Assembly (NCBI GenBank): GCA_028752905.1
Contig: JAQNBH010000009.1
Coordinates: forward strand, 24,660,370 to 24,724,369
Source: Cladorhizidae sp. MBARI D1340-BT2
Taxonomy: Eukaryota; Porifera; Demospongiae; Poecilosclerida; Cladorhizidae
Reading direction: 5' to 3'
DNA length: 64,000 nucleotides
In this document: positions 43,990-58,900 of the stretch, piece after piece
How positions within the stretch are numbered: the first letter of the stretch is position 1
Layout of the letters: each line of letters opens with the position of its first letter
Position numbers and translations under genes: made by a program
The notes under the pieces: generated by a model
What the model was told of the DNA's origin: nothing
Databases searched by the model: none
The model's input: the letters and a program-made list of their open reading frames with translations, nothing else

Positions 43990-46900
43990 TCTATGTGTTC
44001 TCTGAGTGGGTGTGCATGTTAGTGAGTGTGCATGTGAGTGAGTGTCTCCATGTGAGTGAGTGTCTCCATGTGAGTGGGTGTCTCCATGTGAGTGGGTGTC
44101 TCCATGTGAGTGAGTGTCTCCATGTGAGTGAGTGTCTCCAAGTGAGTGAGTGTGCATGTGAGTGAGTGTCTCCATGTGAGTGAGTGTCTCCATGTGAGTG
44201 AGTGTCTCCATGTGAGTGAGTGTCTCCATGTGAGTGAGTGTCTCCATGTGAGTGGGTGTCTCCATGTGAGTGAGTGTCTCCATGTGAGTGAGTGTGCATG
44301 TGAGTGGGTGTCTCCATGTGAGCGAGTGTGCATGTGAGTGAGTGTCTCCATGTGAGTGGGTGTCTCCATGTGAGTGAGTGTGCATGTGAGTGGGTGTCTC
44401 CATGTGAGTGAGTGTCTCCATGTGAGTGAGTGTCTCCATGTGAGTGGGTGTCTCCATGTGAGTGAGTGTCTCCATGTGAGTGGGTGTCTCCATGTGAGTG
44501 AGTGTCTCCATGTGAGTGGGTGTCTCCATGTGAGAGTGTCTCCATGTGAGTGAGTGTGCATGTGAGTGAGTGTCTCCATGTGAGTGGGTGGCTCCATGTG
44601 AGTGGGTGTCTCCATGTGAGTGAGTGTCTCCATGTGAGTGGGTGTCTCCATGTGAGTGGGTGTCTCCATGTGAGTGAGTGTCTCCATGTGAGTGAGTGTG
44701 CATGTGAGTGAGTGTCTCCATGTGAGTGAGTGTGCATGTGAGTGAGTGTCTCCATGTGAGTGGGTGTCTCCATGTGAGTGGGTGGCTTCATGTGAGTGAG
44801 TGTCTCCATGTGAGTGAGTGTGCATGTGAGTGGGTGTCTCCATGTGAGTGGGTGTCTCCATGTGAGTGAGTGTCTCCATGTGAGTGAGTGTGCATGTGAG
44901 TGAGTGTCTCCATGTGAGTGAGTGTGCATGTGAGTGAGTGTCTCCATGTGAGTGGGTGTCTCCATGTGAGTGAGTGTCTCCATGTGAGTGAGTGTCTCCA
45001 TGTGAGTGAGTGTGCATGTGAGTGAGTGTCTCCATGTGAGTGGGTGTCTCCATGTGAGCGAGTGTGCATGTGAGTGAGTGTCTCCATGTGAGTGGGTGTC
45101 TCCATGTGAGTGAGTGTCTCCATGTGAGTGAGTGTCTCCATGTGAGTGGGTGTCTCCATGTGAGTGAGTGTCTCCATGTGAGTGGGTGTCTCCATGTGAT
45201 TGGGTGTCTCCATGTGAGTGAGTGTCTCCATGTGAGTGGGTGTCTCCATGTGAGTGAGTGTGCATGTGAGTGAGTGTCTCCATGTGAGTGGGTGTCTCCA
45301 TGTGAGTGAGTGTCTCCATGTGAGTGAGTGTCTCCATGTGAGTGAGTGTGCATGTGAGTGAGTGTGCATGTGAGTGAGTGTGCATGTGAGTGGGTGTCTC
45401 CATGTGAGTGAGTGTGCATGTGAGTGGGTGTCTTCAAGTGAGTGAGTGTCTCCATGTGAGTGGGTGTCTCCATGTGAGTGAGTGTCTCCATGTGAGTGTG
45501 TGCATGTGAGTGAGTGACTCCATGTGAGTGGGTGTCTCCATGTGAGTGAGTGTGCATGTGAGTGGGTGTCTCCATGTGAGTGAGTATGCATGTGAGTGAG
45601 TGTCTCCATGTGAGTGAGTGTGCATGTGAGTGGGTGTCTCCATGTGAGTGAGTGTCTCCATGTGAGTGAGTGTGCATGTGAGTGAGTGTCTCCATGTGAG
45701 TGAGTGTGCATGTGAGTGAGTGTGCATGTGAGTGGGTGTCTCCATGTGAGTGAGTGTCTCCATGTGAGTGAGTGTCTCCATGTGAGTGAGTGTGCATGTG
45801 AGTGGGTGTCTCCATGTGAGTGAGTGTGCATGTGAGTGGGTGTCTCCATGTGAGGGGGTGTCTCCATGTGAGTGAGTGTGCATGTGAGTGAGTGTCACCA
45901 TGTGAGTGAGTGTCTCCATGTGAGTGAGTGTCTCCATGTGAGTGGGTGGCTCCATGTGAGTGAGTGTCTCCATGTGAGTGAGTGTGCATGTGAGTGAGTG
46001 TCTCCATGTGAGTGAGTGTCTCCATGTGAGTGGGTGTCTCCATGTGAGTGAGTGTCTCCATGTGAGTGGGTGTCTCCATGTGAGTGAGTGTCTCCATGTG
46101 AGTGGGTGTCTCCATGTGATTGGGTGTCTCCATGTGAGTGAGTGTCTCCATGTGAGTGGGTGTCTCCATGTGAGTGAGTGTGCATGTGAGTGAGTGTCTC
46201 CATGTGAGTGGGTGTCTCCATGTGAGTGAGTGTCTCCATGTGAGTGAGTGTCTCCATGTGAGTGAGTGTGCATGTGAGTGAGTGTGCATGTGAGTGGGTG
46301 TCTCCATGTGAGTGAGTGTGCATGTGAGTGGGTGTCTTCATGTGAGTGAGTGTCTCCATGTGAGTGGGTGTCTCCATGTGAGTGAGTGTCTCCATGTGAG
46401 TGTGTGCATGTGAGTGAGTGACTCCATGTGAGTGGGTGTCTCCATGTGAGTGAGTGTGCATGTGAGTGGGTGTCTCCATGTGAGTGAGTATGCATGTGAG
46501 TGAGTGTCTCCATGTGAGTGAGTATCTCCATGTGAGTGAGTGTGCATGTGAGTGGGGTGTCTCCATGTGAGTGAGTGTCTCCATGTGAGTGAGTGTCTCC
46601 ATGTGAGTGAGTGTGCATGTGAGTGGGTGTCTCCATGTGAGTGAGTGTGCATGTGAGTGGGTGTCTCCATGTGAGGGGGTGTCTCCATGTGAGTGAGTGT
46701 GCATGTGAGTGAGTGTCACCATGTGAGTGAGTGTCTCCATGTGAGTGAGTGTCTCCATGTGAGTGGGTGGCTCCATGTGAGTGAGTGTCTCCATGTGAGT
46801 TAGTGTGCATGTGAGTGAGTGTCTCCATGTGAGGGTGTGTCTCCATGTGAGTGGGTGTCTCCATGTGAGTGAGTGTCTCCATGTGAGTGAGTGTCTCCAT

Positions 46901-49900
46901 GTGAGTGAGTGTCTCCATGTGAGTGAGTGTCTCCATGTGAGTGAGTGTCTCCATGTGAGTGAGTGTCTCCATGTGAGTGGGTGTCTCCATGTGAGTGAGT
47001 GTCTCCATGTGAGTGAGTGTCTCCATGTGAGTGAGTGTCTCCATGTGAGTGAGTGTGCATGTGAGTGGGTGTCTCCATGTGAGTGAGTGTCTCCATGTGA
47101 GTGAGTGTCTCCATGTGAGTGAGTGTCTCCATGTGAGTGAGTGTGCATGTGAGTGAGTGTCACCATGTGAGTGAGTGTCTCCATGTGAGTGAGTGTCTCC
47201 ATGTGAGTGGGTGTCTCCATGTGAGTGGGTGTCTCCATGTGAGCGAGTGTGCATGTGAGTGAGTGTCTCCATGTGAGTGAGTGTCTCCATGTGAGTGAGT
47301 GTCTCCATGTGAGTGAGTGTCTCCATGTGAGTGAGTGTCTCCATGTGAGTGAGTGTGCATGTGAGTGAGTGTGCATGTGAGTGAGTGTCTCGATGTGAGT
47401 GAGTGTCTCCATGTGAGTGAGTGTCTCCATGTGAGTGAGTGTGCATGTGAGTGAGTGTCTCCATGTGAGTGGGTGTCTCCATGTGAGTGAGTGTGCATGT
47501 GAGTGGGTGTCTCCATGTGAGTGAGTGTGCATGTGAGTGAGTGTCTCCATGTGAGTGGGTGTCTCCATGTGAGTGAGTGTCTCCATGTGAGTGAGTGTCT
47601 CCATGTGAGTGAGTGTGCATGTGAGTGAGTGTCTCCATGTGAGTGAGTGTCTCCATGTGAGTGGGTGTCCCCATGTGAGTGAGTGTCTCCATGTGAGTGA
47701 GTGTGCATGTGAGTGAGTGTCTCCATGTGAGTGAGTGTCTCCATGTGAGTGAGTGTCTCCATGTGAGTGGGTGTCTCCATGTGAGTGGGTGTCTCCATGT
47801 GAGTGAGTGTCTCCATGTGAGTGAGTGTCTCCATGTGAGTGGGTGTCTCCATGTGAGTGGGTGTCTCCATGTGAGTGGGTGTCTCCATGTGAGTGAGTGT
47901 CTCCATGTGAGTGGGTGTCTCCATGTGAGTGAGTGTCTCCATGTGAGTGAGTGTCTCCATGTGAGTGAGTGTCTCCATGTGAGTGAGTGTCTCCATGTGA
48001 GTGAGTGTCTCCATGTGAGTGGGTGTCTCCATGTGAGTGAGTGTCTCCATGTGAGTGAGTGTGCATGTGAGTGGGTGTCTCCATGTGAGCGAGTGTGCAT
48101 GTGAGTGAGTGTCTCCATGTGAGTGGGTGTCTCCATGTGAGTGAGTGTGCATGTGAGTGGGTGTCTCCATGTGAGTGAGTGTCTCCATGTGAGTGAGTGT
48201 CTCCATGTGAGTGGGTGTCTCCATGTGAGTGAGTGTCTCCATGTGAGTGGGTGTCTCCATGTGAGTGAGTGTCTCCATGTGAGTGGGTGTCTCCATGTGA
48301 GAGTGTCTCCATGTGAGTGAGTGTGCATGTGAGTGAGTGTCTCCATGTGAGTGGGTGGCTCCATGTGAGTGGGTGTCTCCATGTGAGTGAGTGTCTCCAT
48401 GTGAGTGGGTGTCTCCATGTGAGTGGGTGTCTCCATGTGAGTGGGTGTCTCCATGTGAGTGAGTGTCTCCATGTGAGTGAGTGTGCATGTGAGTGAGTGT
48501 CTCCATGTGAGTGAGTGTGCATGTGAGTGAGTGTCTCCATGTGAGTGGGTGTCTCCATGTGAGTGGGTGGCTCCATGTGAGTGAGTGTGCATGTGAGTGA
48601 GTGTCTCCATGTGAGTGAGTGTGCATGTGAGTGAGTGTCTCCATGTGAGTGGGTGTCTCCATGTGAGTGAGTGTCTCCATGTGAGTGAGTGTCTCCATGT
48701 GAGTGAGTGTGCATGTGAGTGAGTATCTCCATGTGAGTGGGTGTCTCCATGTGAGCGAGTGTGCATGTGAGTGAGTGTCTCCATGTGAGTGAGTGTCTCC
48801 ATGTGAGTGAGTGTCTCCATGTGAGTGGGTGTCTCCATGTGAGTGAGTGTCTCCATGTGAGTGAGTGTCTCCATGTGAGTGGGTGTCTCCATGTGAGTGA
48901 GTGTCTCCATGTGAGTGGGTGTCTCCATGTGATTGGGTGTCTCCATGTGAGTGAGTGTCTCCATGTGAGTGGGTGTCTCCATGTGAGTGAGTGTGCATGT
49001 GAGTGAGTGTCTCCATGTGAGTGGGTGTCTCCATGTGAGTGAGTGTCTCCATGTGAGTGAGTGTCTCCATGTGAGTGAGTGTGCATGTGAGTGAGTGTGC
49101 ATGTGAGTGGGTGTCTCCATGTGAGTGAGTGTGCATGTGAGTGGGTGTCTTCAAGTGAGTGAGTGTCTCCATGTGAGTGGGTGTCTCCATGTGAGTGAGT
49201 GTCTCCATGTGAGTGTGTGCATGTGAGTGAGTGACTCCATGTGAGTGGGTGTCTCCATGTGAGTGAGTGTGCATGTGAGTGGGTGTCTCCATGTGAGTGA
49301 GTATGCATGTGAGTGAGTGTCTCCATGTGAGTGAGTGTGCATGTGAGTGGGTGTCTCCATGTGAGTGAGTGTCTCCATGTGAGTGAGTGTGCATGTGAGT
49401 GAGTGTCTCCATGTGAGTGAGTGTGCATGTGAGTGAGTGTGCATGTGAGTGGGTGTCTCCATGTGAGTGAGTGTCTCCATGTGAGTGAGTGTCTCCATGT
49501 GAGTGAGTGTGCATGTGAGTGGGTGTCTCCATGTGAGTGAGTGTGCATGTGAGTGGGTGTCTCCATGTGAGGGGGTGTCTCCATGTGAGTGAGTGTGCAT
49601 GTGAGTGAGTGTCACCATGTGAGTGAGTGTCTCCATGTGAGTGAGTGTCTCCATGTGAGTGGGTGGCTCCATGTGAGTGAGTGTCTCCATGTGAGTGAGT
49701 GTGCATGTGAGTGAGTGTCTCCATGTGAGTGAGTGTCTCCATGTGAGTGGGTGTCTCCATGTGAGTGAGTGTCTCCATGTGAGTGGGTGTCTCCATGTGA
49801 GTGAGTGTCTCCATGTGAGTGGGTGTCTCCATGTGATTGGGTGTCTCCATGTGAGTGAGTATCTCCATGTGAGTGGGTGTCTCCATGTGAGTGAGTGTGC

Positions 49901-52900
49901 ATGTGAGTGAGTGTCTCCATGTGAGTGGGTGTCTCCATGTGAGTGAGTGTCTCCATGTGAGTGAGTGTCTCCATGTGAGTGAGTGTGCATGTGAGTGAGT
50001 GTGCATGTGAGTGGGTGTCTCCATGTGAGTGAGTGTGCATGTGAGTGGGTGTCTTCATGTGAGTGAGTGTCTCCATGTGAGTGGGTGTCTCCATGTGAGT
50101 GAGTGTCTCCATGTGAGTGTGTGCATGTGAGTGAGTGACTCCATGTGAGTGGGTGTCTCCATGTGAGTGAGTGTGCATGTGAGTGGGTGTCTCCATGTGA
50201 GTGAGTATGCATGTGAGTGAGTGTCTCCATGTGAGTGAGTATCTCCATGTGAGTGAGTGTGCATGTGAGTGGGTGTCTCCATGTGAGTGAGTGTCTCCAT
50301 GTGAGTGAGTGTCTCCATGTGAGTGAGTGTGCATGTGAGTGGGTGTCTCCATGTGAGTGAGTGTGCATGTGAGTGGGTGTCTCCATGTGAGGGGGTGTCT
50401 CCATGTGAGTGAGTGTGCATGTGAGTGAGTGTCACCATGTGAGTGAGTGTCTCCATGTGAGTGAGTGTCTCCATGTGAGTGGGTGGCTCCATGTGAGTGA
50501 GTGTCTCCATGTGAGTGAGTGTGCATGTGCGTGAGTGTCTCCATGTGAGGGTGTGTCTCCATGTGAGTGGGTGTCTCCATGTGAGTGAGTGTCTCCATGT
50601 GAGTGAGTGTCTCCATGTGAGTGAGTGTCTCCATGTGAGTGAGTGTCTCCATGTGAGTGAGTGTCTCCATGTGAGTGAGTGTCTCCATGTGAGTGGGTGT
50701 CTCCATGTGAGTGAGTGTCTCCATGTGAGTGAGTGTGCATGTGAGTGAGTGTCTCCATGTGAGTGGGTGTCTCCATGTGAGTGAGTGTCTCCATGTGAGT
50801 GAGTGTCTCCATGTGAGTGAGTGTGCATGTGAGTGAGTGTCACCATGTGAGTGAGTGTCTCCATGTGAGTGAGTGTCTCCATGTGAGTGGGTGTCTCCAT
50901 GTGAGTGGGTGTCTCCATGTGAGCGAGTGTGCATGTGAGTGAGTGTCTCCATGTGAGTGAGTGTCTCCATGTGAGTGAGTGTCTCCATGTGAGTGAGTGT
51001 CTACATGTGAGTGAGTGTCTCCATGTGAGTGAGTGTGCATGTGAGTGAGTGTGCATGTGAGTGAGTGTCTCGATGTGAGTGAGTGTCTCCATGTGAGTGA
51101 GTGTCTCCATGTGAGTGAGTGTGCATGTGAGTGAGTGTCTCCATGTGAGTGGGTGTCTCCATGTGAGTGGGTGTGCATGTGAGTGGGTGTCTCCATGTGA
51201 GTGAGTGTGCATGTGAGTGAGTGTCTCCATGTGAGTGGGTGTCTCCATGTGAGTGGGTGTCTCCATGTGAGTGAGTGTCTCCATGTGAGTGAGTGTGCAT
51301 GTGAGTGAGTGTCTCCATGTGAGTGAGTGTCTCCATGTGAGTGGGTGTCCCCATGTGAGTGAGTGTCTCCATGTGAGTGAGTGTGCATGTGAGTGAGTGT
51401 CTCCATGTGAGTGAGTGTCTCCATGTGAGTGAGTGTCTCCATGTGAGTGGGTGTCTCCATGTGAGTGGGTGTCTCCATGTGAGTGGGTGTCTCCATGTGA
51501 GTGAGTGTCTCCATGTGAGTGGGTGTCTCCATGTGAGTGAGTGTCTCCATGTGAGTGAGTGTGCATGTGAGTGAGTGTCTCCATGTGAGTGGGTGGCTCC
51601 ATGTGAGTGGGTGTCTCCATGTGAGTGAGTGTCTCCATGTGAGTGGGTGTCTCCATGTGAGTGGGTGTCTCCATGTGAGTGAGTGTCTCCATGTGAGTGA
51701 GTGTGCATGTGAGTGAGTGTCTCCATGTGAGTGAGTGTGCATGTGAGTGTGCATGTGAGTGAGTGTCTCCATGTGAGTGGGTGTCTCCATGTGAGTGGGT
51801 GTCTCCATGTGAGTGAGTGTGCATGTGAGTGAGTGTCTCCATGTGAGTGAGTGTCTCCATGTGAGTGAGTGTGCATGTGAGTGGGTGTCTCCATGTGAGT
51901 GGGTGTCTCCATGTGAGTGAGTGTCTCCATGTGAGTGAGTGTGCATGTGAGTGAGTGTCTCCATGTGAGTGAGTGTGCATGTGAGTGAGTGTCTCCATGT
52001 GAGTGAGTGTCTCCATGTGAGTGAGTGTCTCCATGTGAGTGAGTGTCTCCATGTGAGTGGGTGTCTCCATGTGAGTGGGTGTCTCCATGTGAGTGAGTGT
52101 CTCCATGTGAGTGAGTGTCTCCATGTGAGTGAGTGTGCATGTGAGTGAGTGTCTCCATGTGAGTGGGTGTCTCCATGTGAGCGAGTGTGCATGTGAGTGA
52201 GTGTCTCCATGTGAGTGGGTGTCTCCATGTGAGTGAGTGTCTCCATGTGAGTGAGTGTGCATGTGAGTGAGTGTCTCCATGTGAGTGGGTGTCTCCATGT
52301 GAGTGAGTGTCTCCATGTGAGTGGGTGTCTCCATGTGAGTGGGTGTCTCCATGTGAGTGAGTGTGCATGTGAGTGAGTGTGCATGTGAGTGAGTGTCTCC
52401 ATGTGAGTGAGTGTGCATGTGAGTGGGTGTCTCCATGTGAGTGGGTGTCTCCATGTGAGTGAGTGTCTCCATGTGAGTGAGTGTCTCCATGTGAGTGGGT
52501 GTCTCCATGTGAGTGAGTGTCTCCATGTGAGTGAGTGTGCATGTGAGTGGGTGTCTCCATGTGAGTGACTGCCCCCATGTGAGTGAGTGTCTCCATGTGA
52601 GTGGGTGTCTCCATGTGAGTGATGTGAGTGAGTGTCTCCATGTGATTGAGTGTCTCCATGTGAGTGAGTGTGCATGTGAGTGAGTGGCTCCATGTGAGTG
52701 AGTGTCTCCATGTGAGTGAGTGTGCATGTGAGTGAGTGTCTCCATGTGAGTGAGTGTCTCCATGTGAGTGAGTGTCTCCATGTGAGTGGGTGTCTCCATG
52801 TGAGTGAGTGTGCATGTGAGTGAGTGTCTCCATGTGAGTGAGTGTCTCCATGTGAGTGAGTGTGCATGTGAGTGAGTGTGCATGTGAGTGAGTGTCTCCA

Positions 52901-55900
52901 TGTGAGTGAGTGTGCATGTGAGTGGGTGTCTTCATGTGAGTGAGTGTCTCCATGTGAGTGGGTGTCTCCATGTGAGTGAGTGTCTCCATGTGAGTGAGTG
53001 TCTCCATGTGAGTGAGTGTGCATGTGAGTGAGTGTGCATGTGAGTGAGTGTCTCGATGTGAGTGAGTGTCTCCATGTGAGTGAGTGTCTCCATGTGAGTG
53101 AGTGTGCATGTGAGTGAGTGTCTCCATGTGAGTGAGTGTCTCCATGTGAGTGGGTGTCTCCATGTGAGTGAGTGTGCATGTGAGTGGGTGTCTCCATGTG
53201 AGTGAGTGTGCATGTGAGTGAGTGTCTCCATGTGAGTGGGTGTCTCCATGTGAGTGAGTGTCTCCATGTGAGTGAGTGTCTCCATGTGAGTGAGTGTGCA
53301 TGTGAGTGAGTGTCTCCATGTGAGTGAGTGTCTCCATGTGAGTGAGTGTCTCCATGTGAGTGGGTGTCTCCATGTGAGTGGGTGTCTCCATGTGAGTGAG
53401 TGTCTCCATGTGAGTGAGTGTGCATGTGAGTGGGTGTCTCCATGTGAGTGAGTGTCTCCATGTGAGTGAGTGTCTCCATGTGAGTGGGTGTCTCCATGTG
53501 AGTGGGTGTATCCATGTGAGTGGGTGTCTCCATGTGAGTGAGTGTGCATGTGAGTGGGTGTCTCCATGTGAGTGAGTGTCTCCATGTGAGTGAGTGTGCA
53601 TGTGAGTGAGTGTCTCCATGTGAGTGGGTGGCTCCATGTGAGTGAGTGTCTCCATGTGAGTGAGTGTGCATGTGAGTGAGTGTCTCCATGTGAGTGAGTG
53701 TCTCCATGTGAGTGAGTGTGCATGTGAGTGGGTGTCTCCATGTGAGTGGGTGTCTCCATGTGAGTGAGTGTCTCCATGTGAGTGAGTGTGCATGTGAGTG
53801 AGTGTCTCCATGTGAGTGAGTGTGCATGTGAGTGAGTGTCTCCATGTGAGTGAGTGTCTCCATGTGAGTGAGTGTCTCCATGTGAGTGAGTGTCTCCATG
53901 TGAGTGGGTGTCTCCATGTGAGTGGGTGTCTCCATGTGAGTGAGTGTCTCCATGTGAGTGAGTGTCTCCATGTGAGTGAGTGTGCATGTGAGTGAGTGTC
54001 TCCATGTGAGTGGGTGTCTCCATGTGAGCGAGTGTGCATGTGAGTGAGTGTCTCCATGTGAGTGGGTGTCTCCATGTGAGTGAGTGTCTCCATGTGAGTG
54101 AGTGTGCATGTGAGGGAGTGTCTCCATGTGAGTGGGTGTCTCCATGTGAGCGAGTGTGCATGTGAGTGAGTGTCTCCATGTGAGTGGGTGTCTCCATGTG
54201 AGTGAGTGTCTCCATGTGAGTGAGTGTGCATGTGAGTGGGTGTCTCCATGTGAGTGACTGCCCCCATGTGAGTGAGTGTCTCCATGTGAGTGGGTGTCTC
54301 CATGTGAGTGATGTGAGTGAGTGTCTCCATGTGAGTGAGTGTCTCCATGTGAGTGAGTGTCTCCATGTGAGTGAGTGTGCATGTGAGTGAGTGTCTCCAT
54401 GTGAGTGAGTGTCTCCATGTGAGTGAGTGTGCATGTGAGTGGGTGGCTCCATGTGAGTGAGTGTCTCCATGTGAGTGAGTGTGCATGTGAGTGAGTGTCT
54501 CCATGTGAGTGAGTGTCTCCATGTGAGTGAGTGTCTCCATGTGAGTGGGTGTCTCCATGTGAGTGAGTGTGCATGTGAGTGAGTGTCTCCATGTGAGTGA
54601 GTGTCTCCATGTGAGTGAGTGTGCATGTGAGTGAGTGTGCATGTGAGTGAGTGTCTCCATGTGAGTGAGTGTGCATGTGAGTGGGTGTCTTCATGTGAGT
54701 GAGTGTCTCCATGTGAGTGGGTGTCTCCATGTGAGTGAGTGTCTCCATGTGAGTGAGTGTCTCCATGTGAGTGAGTGTGCATGTGAGTGAGTGTCTCCAT
54801 GTGAGTGAGTGTCTCCATGTGAGTGAGTGTCTCCATGTGAGTGGGTGTCTCCATGTGAGTGGGTGTCTCCATGTGAGTGAGTGTCTCCATGTGAGTGAGT
54901 GTGCATGTGAGTGGGTGTCTCCATGTGAGTGAGTGTCTCCATGTGAGTGAGTGTCTCCATGTGAGTGGGTGTCTCCATGTGAGTGGGTGTCTCCATGTGA
55001 GTGGGTGTCTCCATGTGAGTGAGTGTCTCCATGTGAGTGGGTGTCTCCATGTGAGTGAGTGTCTCCATGTGAGTGAGTGTGCATGTGAGTGAGTGTCTCC
55101 ATGTGAGTGGGTGGCTCCATGTGAGTGGGTGTCTCCATGTGAGTGAGTGTCTCCATGTGAGTGGGTGTCTCCATGTGAGTGGGTGTCTCCATGTGAGTGA
55201 GTGTCTCCATGTGAGTGAGTGTGCATGTGAGTGAGTGTCTCCATGTGAGTGAGTGTCTCCATGTGAGTGAGTGTGCATGTGAGTGGGTGTCTCCATGTGA
55301 GTGGGTGTCTCCATGTGAGTGAGTGTCTCCATGTGAGTGAGTGTGCATGTGAGTGAGTGTCTCCATGTGAGTGAGTGTCTCCATGTGAGTGAGTGTCTCC
55401 ATGTGAGTGAGTGTCTCCATGTGAGTGAGTGTCTCCATGTGAGTGGGTGTCTCCATGTGAGTGGGTGTCTCCATGTGAGTGAGTGTGCATGTGAGTGAGT
55501 GTCTCCATGTGAGTGAGTGTCTCCATGTGAGTGAGTGTCTCCATGTGAGTGAGTGTCTCCATGTGAGTGAGTGTCTCCATGTGAGTGAGTGTCTCCATGT
55601 GAGTGGGTGTCTCCATGTGAGTGGGTGTCTCCATGTGAGTGAGTGTCTCCATGTGAGTGAGTGTCTCCATGTGAGTGAGTGTGCATGTGAGTGAGTGTCT
55701 CCATGTGAGTGGGTGTCTCCATGTGAGCGAGTGTGCATGTGAGTGAGTGTCTCCATGTGAGTGGGTGTCTCCATGTGAGTGAGTGTCTCCATGTGAGTGA
55801 GTGTGCATGTGAGTGAGTGTCTCCATGTGAGTGGGTGTCTCCATGTGAGCGAGTGTGCATGTGAGTGAGTGTCTCCATGTGAGTGGGTGTCTCCATGTGA

Positions 55901-58900
55901 GTGAGTGTCTCCATGTGAGTGAGTGTGCATGTGAGTGGGTGTCTCCATGTGAGTGACTGCCCCCATGTGAGTGAGTGTCTCCATGTGAGTGGGTGTCTCC
56001 ATGTGAGTGATGTGAGTGAGTGTCTCCATGTGAGTGAGTGTCTCCATGTGAGTGAGTGTGCATGTGAGTGGGTGGCTCCATGTGAGTGAGTGTCTCCATG
56101 TGAGTGAGTGTGCATGTGAGTGAGTGTCTCCATGTGAGTGAGTGTCTCCATGTGAGTGAGTGTCTCCATGTGAGTGGGTGTCTCCATGTGAGTGAGTGTG
56201 CATGTGAGTGAGTGTCTCCATGTGAGTGAGTGTCTCCATGTGAGTGAGTGTGCATGTGAGTGAGTGTCTCCATGTGAGTGAGTGTGCATGTGAGTGGGTG
56301 TCTTCATGTGAGTGAGTGTCTCCATGTGAGTGGGTGTCTCCATGTGAGTGAGTGTCTCCATGTGAGTGTGTGCATGTGAGTGAGTGACTCCATGTGAGTG
56401 GGTGTCTCCATGTGAGTGAGTGTGCATGTGAGTGGGTGTCTCCATGTGAGTGAGTATGCATGTGAGTGAGTGTCTCCATGTGAGTGAGTATCTCCATGTG
56501 AGTGAGTGTGCATGTGAGTGGGTGTCTCCATGTGAGTGAGTGTCTCCATGTGAGTGGGTGTCTCCATGTGAGTGAGTGTCTCCATGTGAGTGAGTGTGCA
56601 TGTGAGTGAGTGTCTCCATGTGAGTGAGTGTCTCCATGTGAGTGAGTGTCTCCATGTGAGTGAGTGTGCATGTGAGTGAGTGTCTCCATGTGAGTGAGTG
56701 TGCATGTGAGTGGGTGTCTCCATGTGAGTGAGTGTGCATGTGAGTGGGTGTCTCCATGTGAGGGGGTGTCTCCATGTGAGTGAGTGTGCATGTGAGTGAG
56801 TGTCTCCATATGAGTGAGTGTGCATGTGAGTGAGTGTCTCCATGTGAGTGAGTGTCTCCATGTGAGTGGGTGTCTCCATGTGAGTGAGTGTCTCCATGTG
56901 AGTGAGTGTGCATGTGAGTGAGTGTCTCCATGTGAGTGGGTGTCTCCATGTGAGTGAGTGTCTCCATGTGAGTGGGTGGCTCCATGTGAGTGAGTGTCTC
57001 CATGTGAGTGAGTGTGCATGTGAGTGAGTGTCTCCATGTGAGTGGGTGTCTCCATGTGAGTGAGTGTCTCCATGTGAGTGAGTGTTTCCATGTGAGTGGG
57101 TGTCTCCATGTGAGTGAGTGTGCATGTGAGTGAGTGTCTCCATGTGAGTGGGTGTCACCATGTGAGTGAGTGTGCATGTGAGTGGGTGTCTCCATGTGAG
57201 TGAGTGTCTCCATGTGAGTGGGTGTCTCCATGTGAGTTGGTGTCTCCATGTGAGTGAGTGTCTCCATGTGAGTGAGTGTCTCCATGTGAGTGAGTGTGCA
57301 TGTGAGTGAGTGTCTCCATGTGAGTGAGTGTCTCCATGTGAGTGAGTGTCTCCATGTGAGTGGGTGTCTCCATGTGAGTGGGTGTCTCCATGTGAGTGAG
57401 TGTCTCCATGTGAGTGAGTGTGCATGTGAGTGGGTGTCTCCATGTGAGTGAGTGTCTCCATGTGAGTGAGTGTCTCCATGTGAGTGGGTGTCTCCATGTG
57501 AGTGGGTGTCTCCATGTGAGTGGGTGTCTCCATGTGAGTGAGTGTCTCCATGTGAGTGGGTGTCTCCATGTGAGTGAGTGTCTCCATGTGAGTGAGTGTG
57601 CATGTGAGTGAGTGTCTCCATGTGAGTGGGTGGCTCCATGTGAGTGGGTGTCTCCATGTGAGTGAGTGTCTCCATGTGAGTGGGTGTCTCCATGTGAGTG
57701 GGTGTCTCCATGTGAGTGAGTGTCTCCATGTGAGTGAGTGTGCATGTGAGTGAGTGTCTCCATGTGAGTGAGTGTCTCCATGTGAGTGAGTGTGCATGTG
57801 AGTGGGTGTCTCCATGTGAGTGGGTGTCTCCATGTGAGTGAGTGTCTCCATGTGAGTGAGTGTGCATGTGAGTGAGTGTCTCCATGTGAGTGAGTGTCTC
57901 CATGTGAGTGAGTGTCTCCATGTGAGTGAGTGTCTCCATGTGAGTGAGTGTCTCCATGTGAGTGGGTGTCTCCATGTGAGTGGGTGTCTCCATGTGAGTG
58001 AGTGTGCATGTGAGTGAGTGTCTCCATGTGAGTGAGTGTCTCCATGTGAGTGAGTGTCTCCATGTGAGTGAGTGTCTCCATGTGAGTGAGTGTCTCCATG
58101 TGAGTGGGTGTCTCCATGTGAGTGGGTGTCTCCATGTGAGTGAGTGTCTCCATGTGAGTGAGTGTCTCCATGTGAGTGAGTGTGCATGTGAGTGAGTGTC
58201 TCCATGTGAGTGGGTGTCTCCATGTGAGCGAGTGTGCATGTGAGTGAGTGTCTCCATGTGAGTGGGTGTCTCCATGTGAGTGAGTGTCTCCATGTGAGTG
58301 AGTGTGCATGTGAGTGAGTGTCTCCATGTGAGTGGGTGTCTCCATGTGAGCAAGTGTGCATGTGAGTGAGTGTCTCCATGTGAGTGGGTGTCTCCATGTG
58401 AGTGAGTGTCTCCATGTGAGTGAGTGTGCATGTGAGTGGGTGTCTCCATGTGAGTGACTGCCCCCATGTGAGTGAGTGTCTCCATGTGAGTGGGTGTCTC
58501 CATGTGAGTGATGTGAGTGAGTGTCTCCATGTGAGTGAGTGTCTCCATGTGAGTGAGTGTGCATGTGAGTGAGTGTCTCCATGTGAGTGAGTGTCTCCAT
58601 GTGAGTGAGTGTCTCCATGTGAGTGAGTGTCTCCATGTGAGTGAGTGTCTCCATGTGAGTGGGTGTCTCCATGTGAGTGAGTGTGCATGTGAGTGAGTGT
58701 CTCCATGTGAGTGAGTGTCTCCATGTGAGTGAGTGTGCATGTGAGTGAGTGTGCATGTGAGTGAGTGTCTCCATGTGAGTGAGTGTGCATGTGAGTGGGT
58801 GTCTTCATGTGAGTGAGTGTCTCCATGTGAGTGGGTGTCTCCATGTGAGTGAGTGTCTCCATGTGAGTGTGTGCATGTGAGTGAGTGACTCCATGTGAGT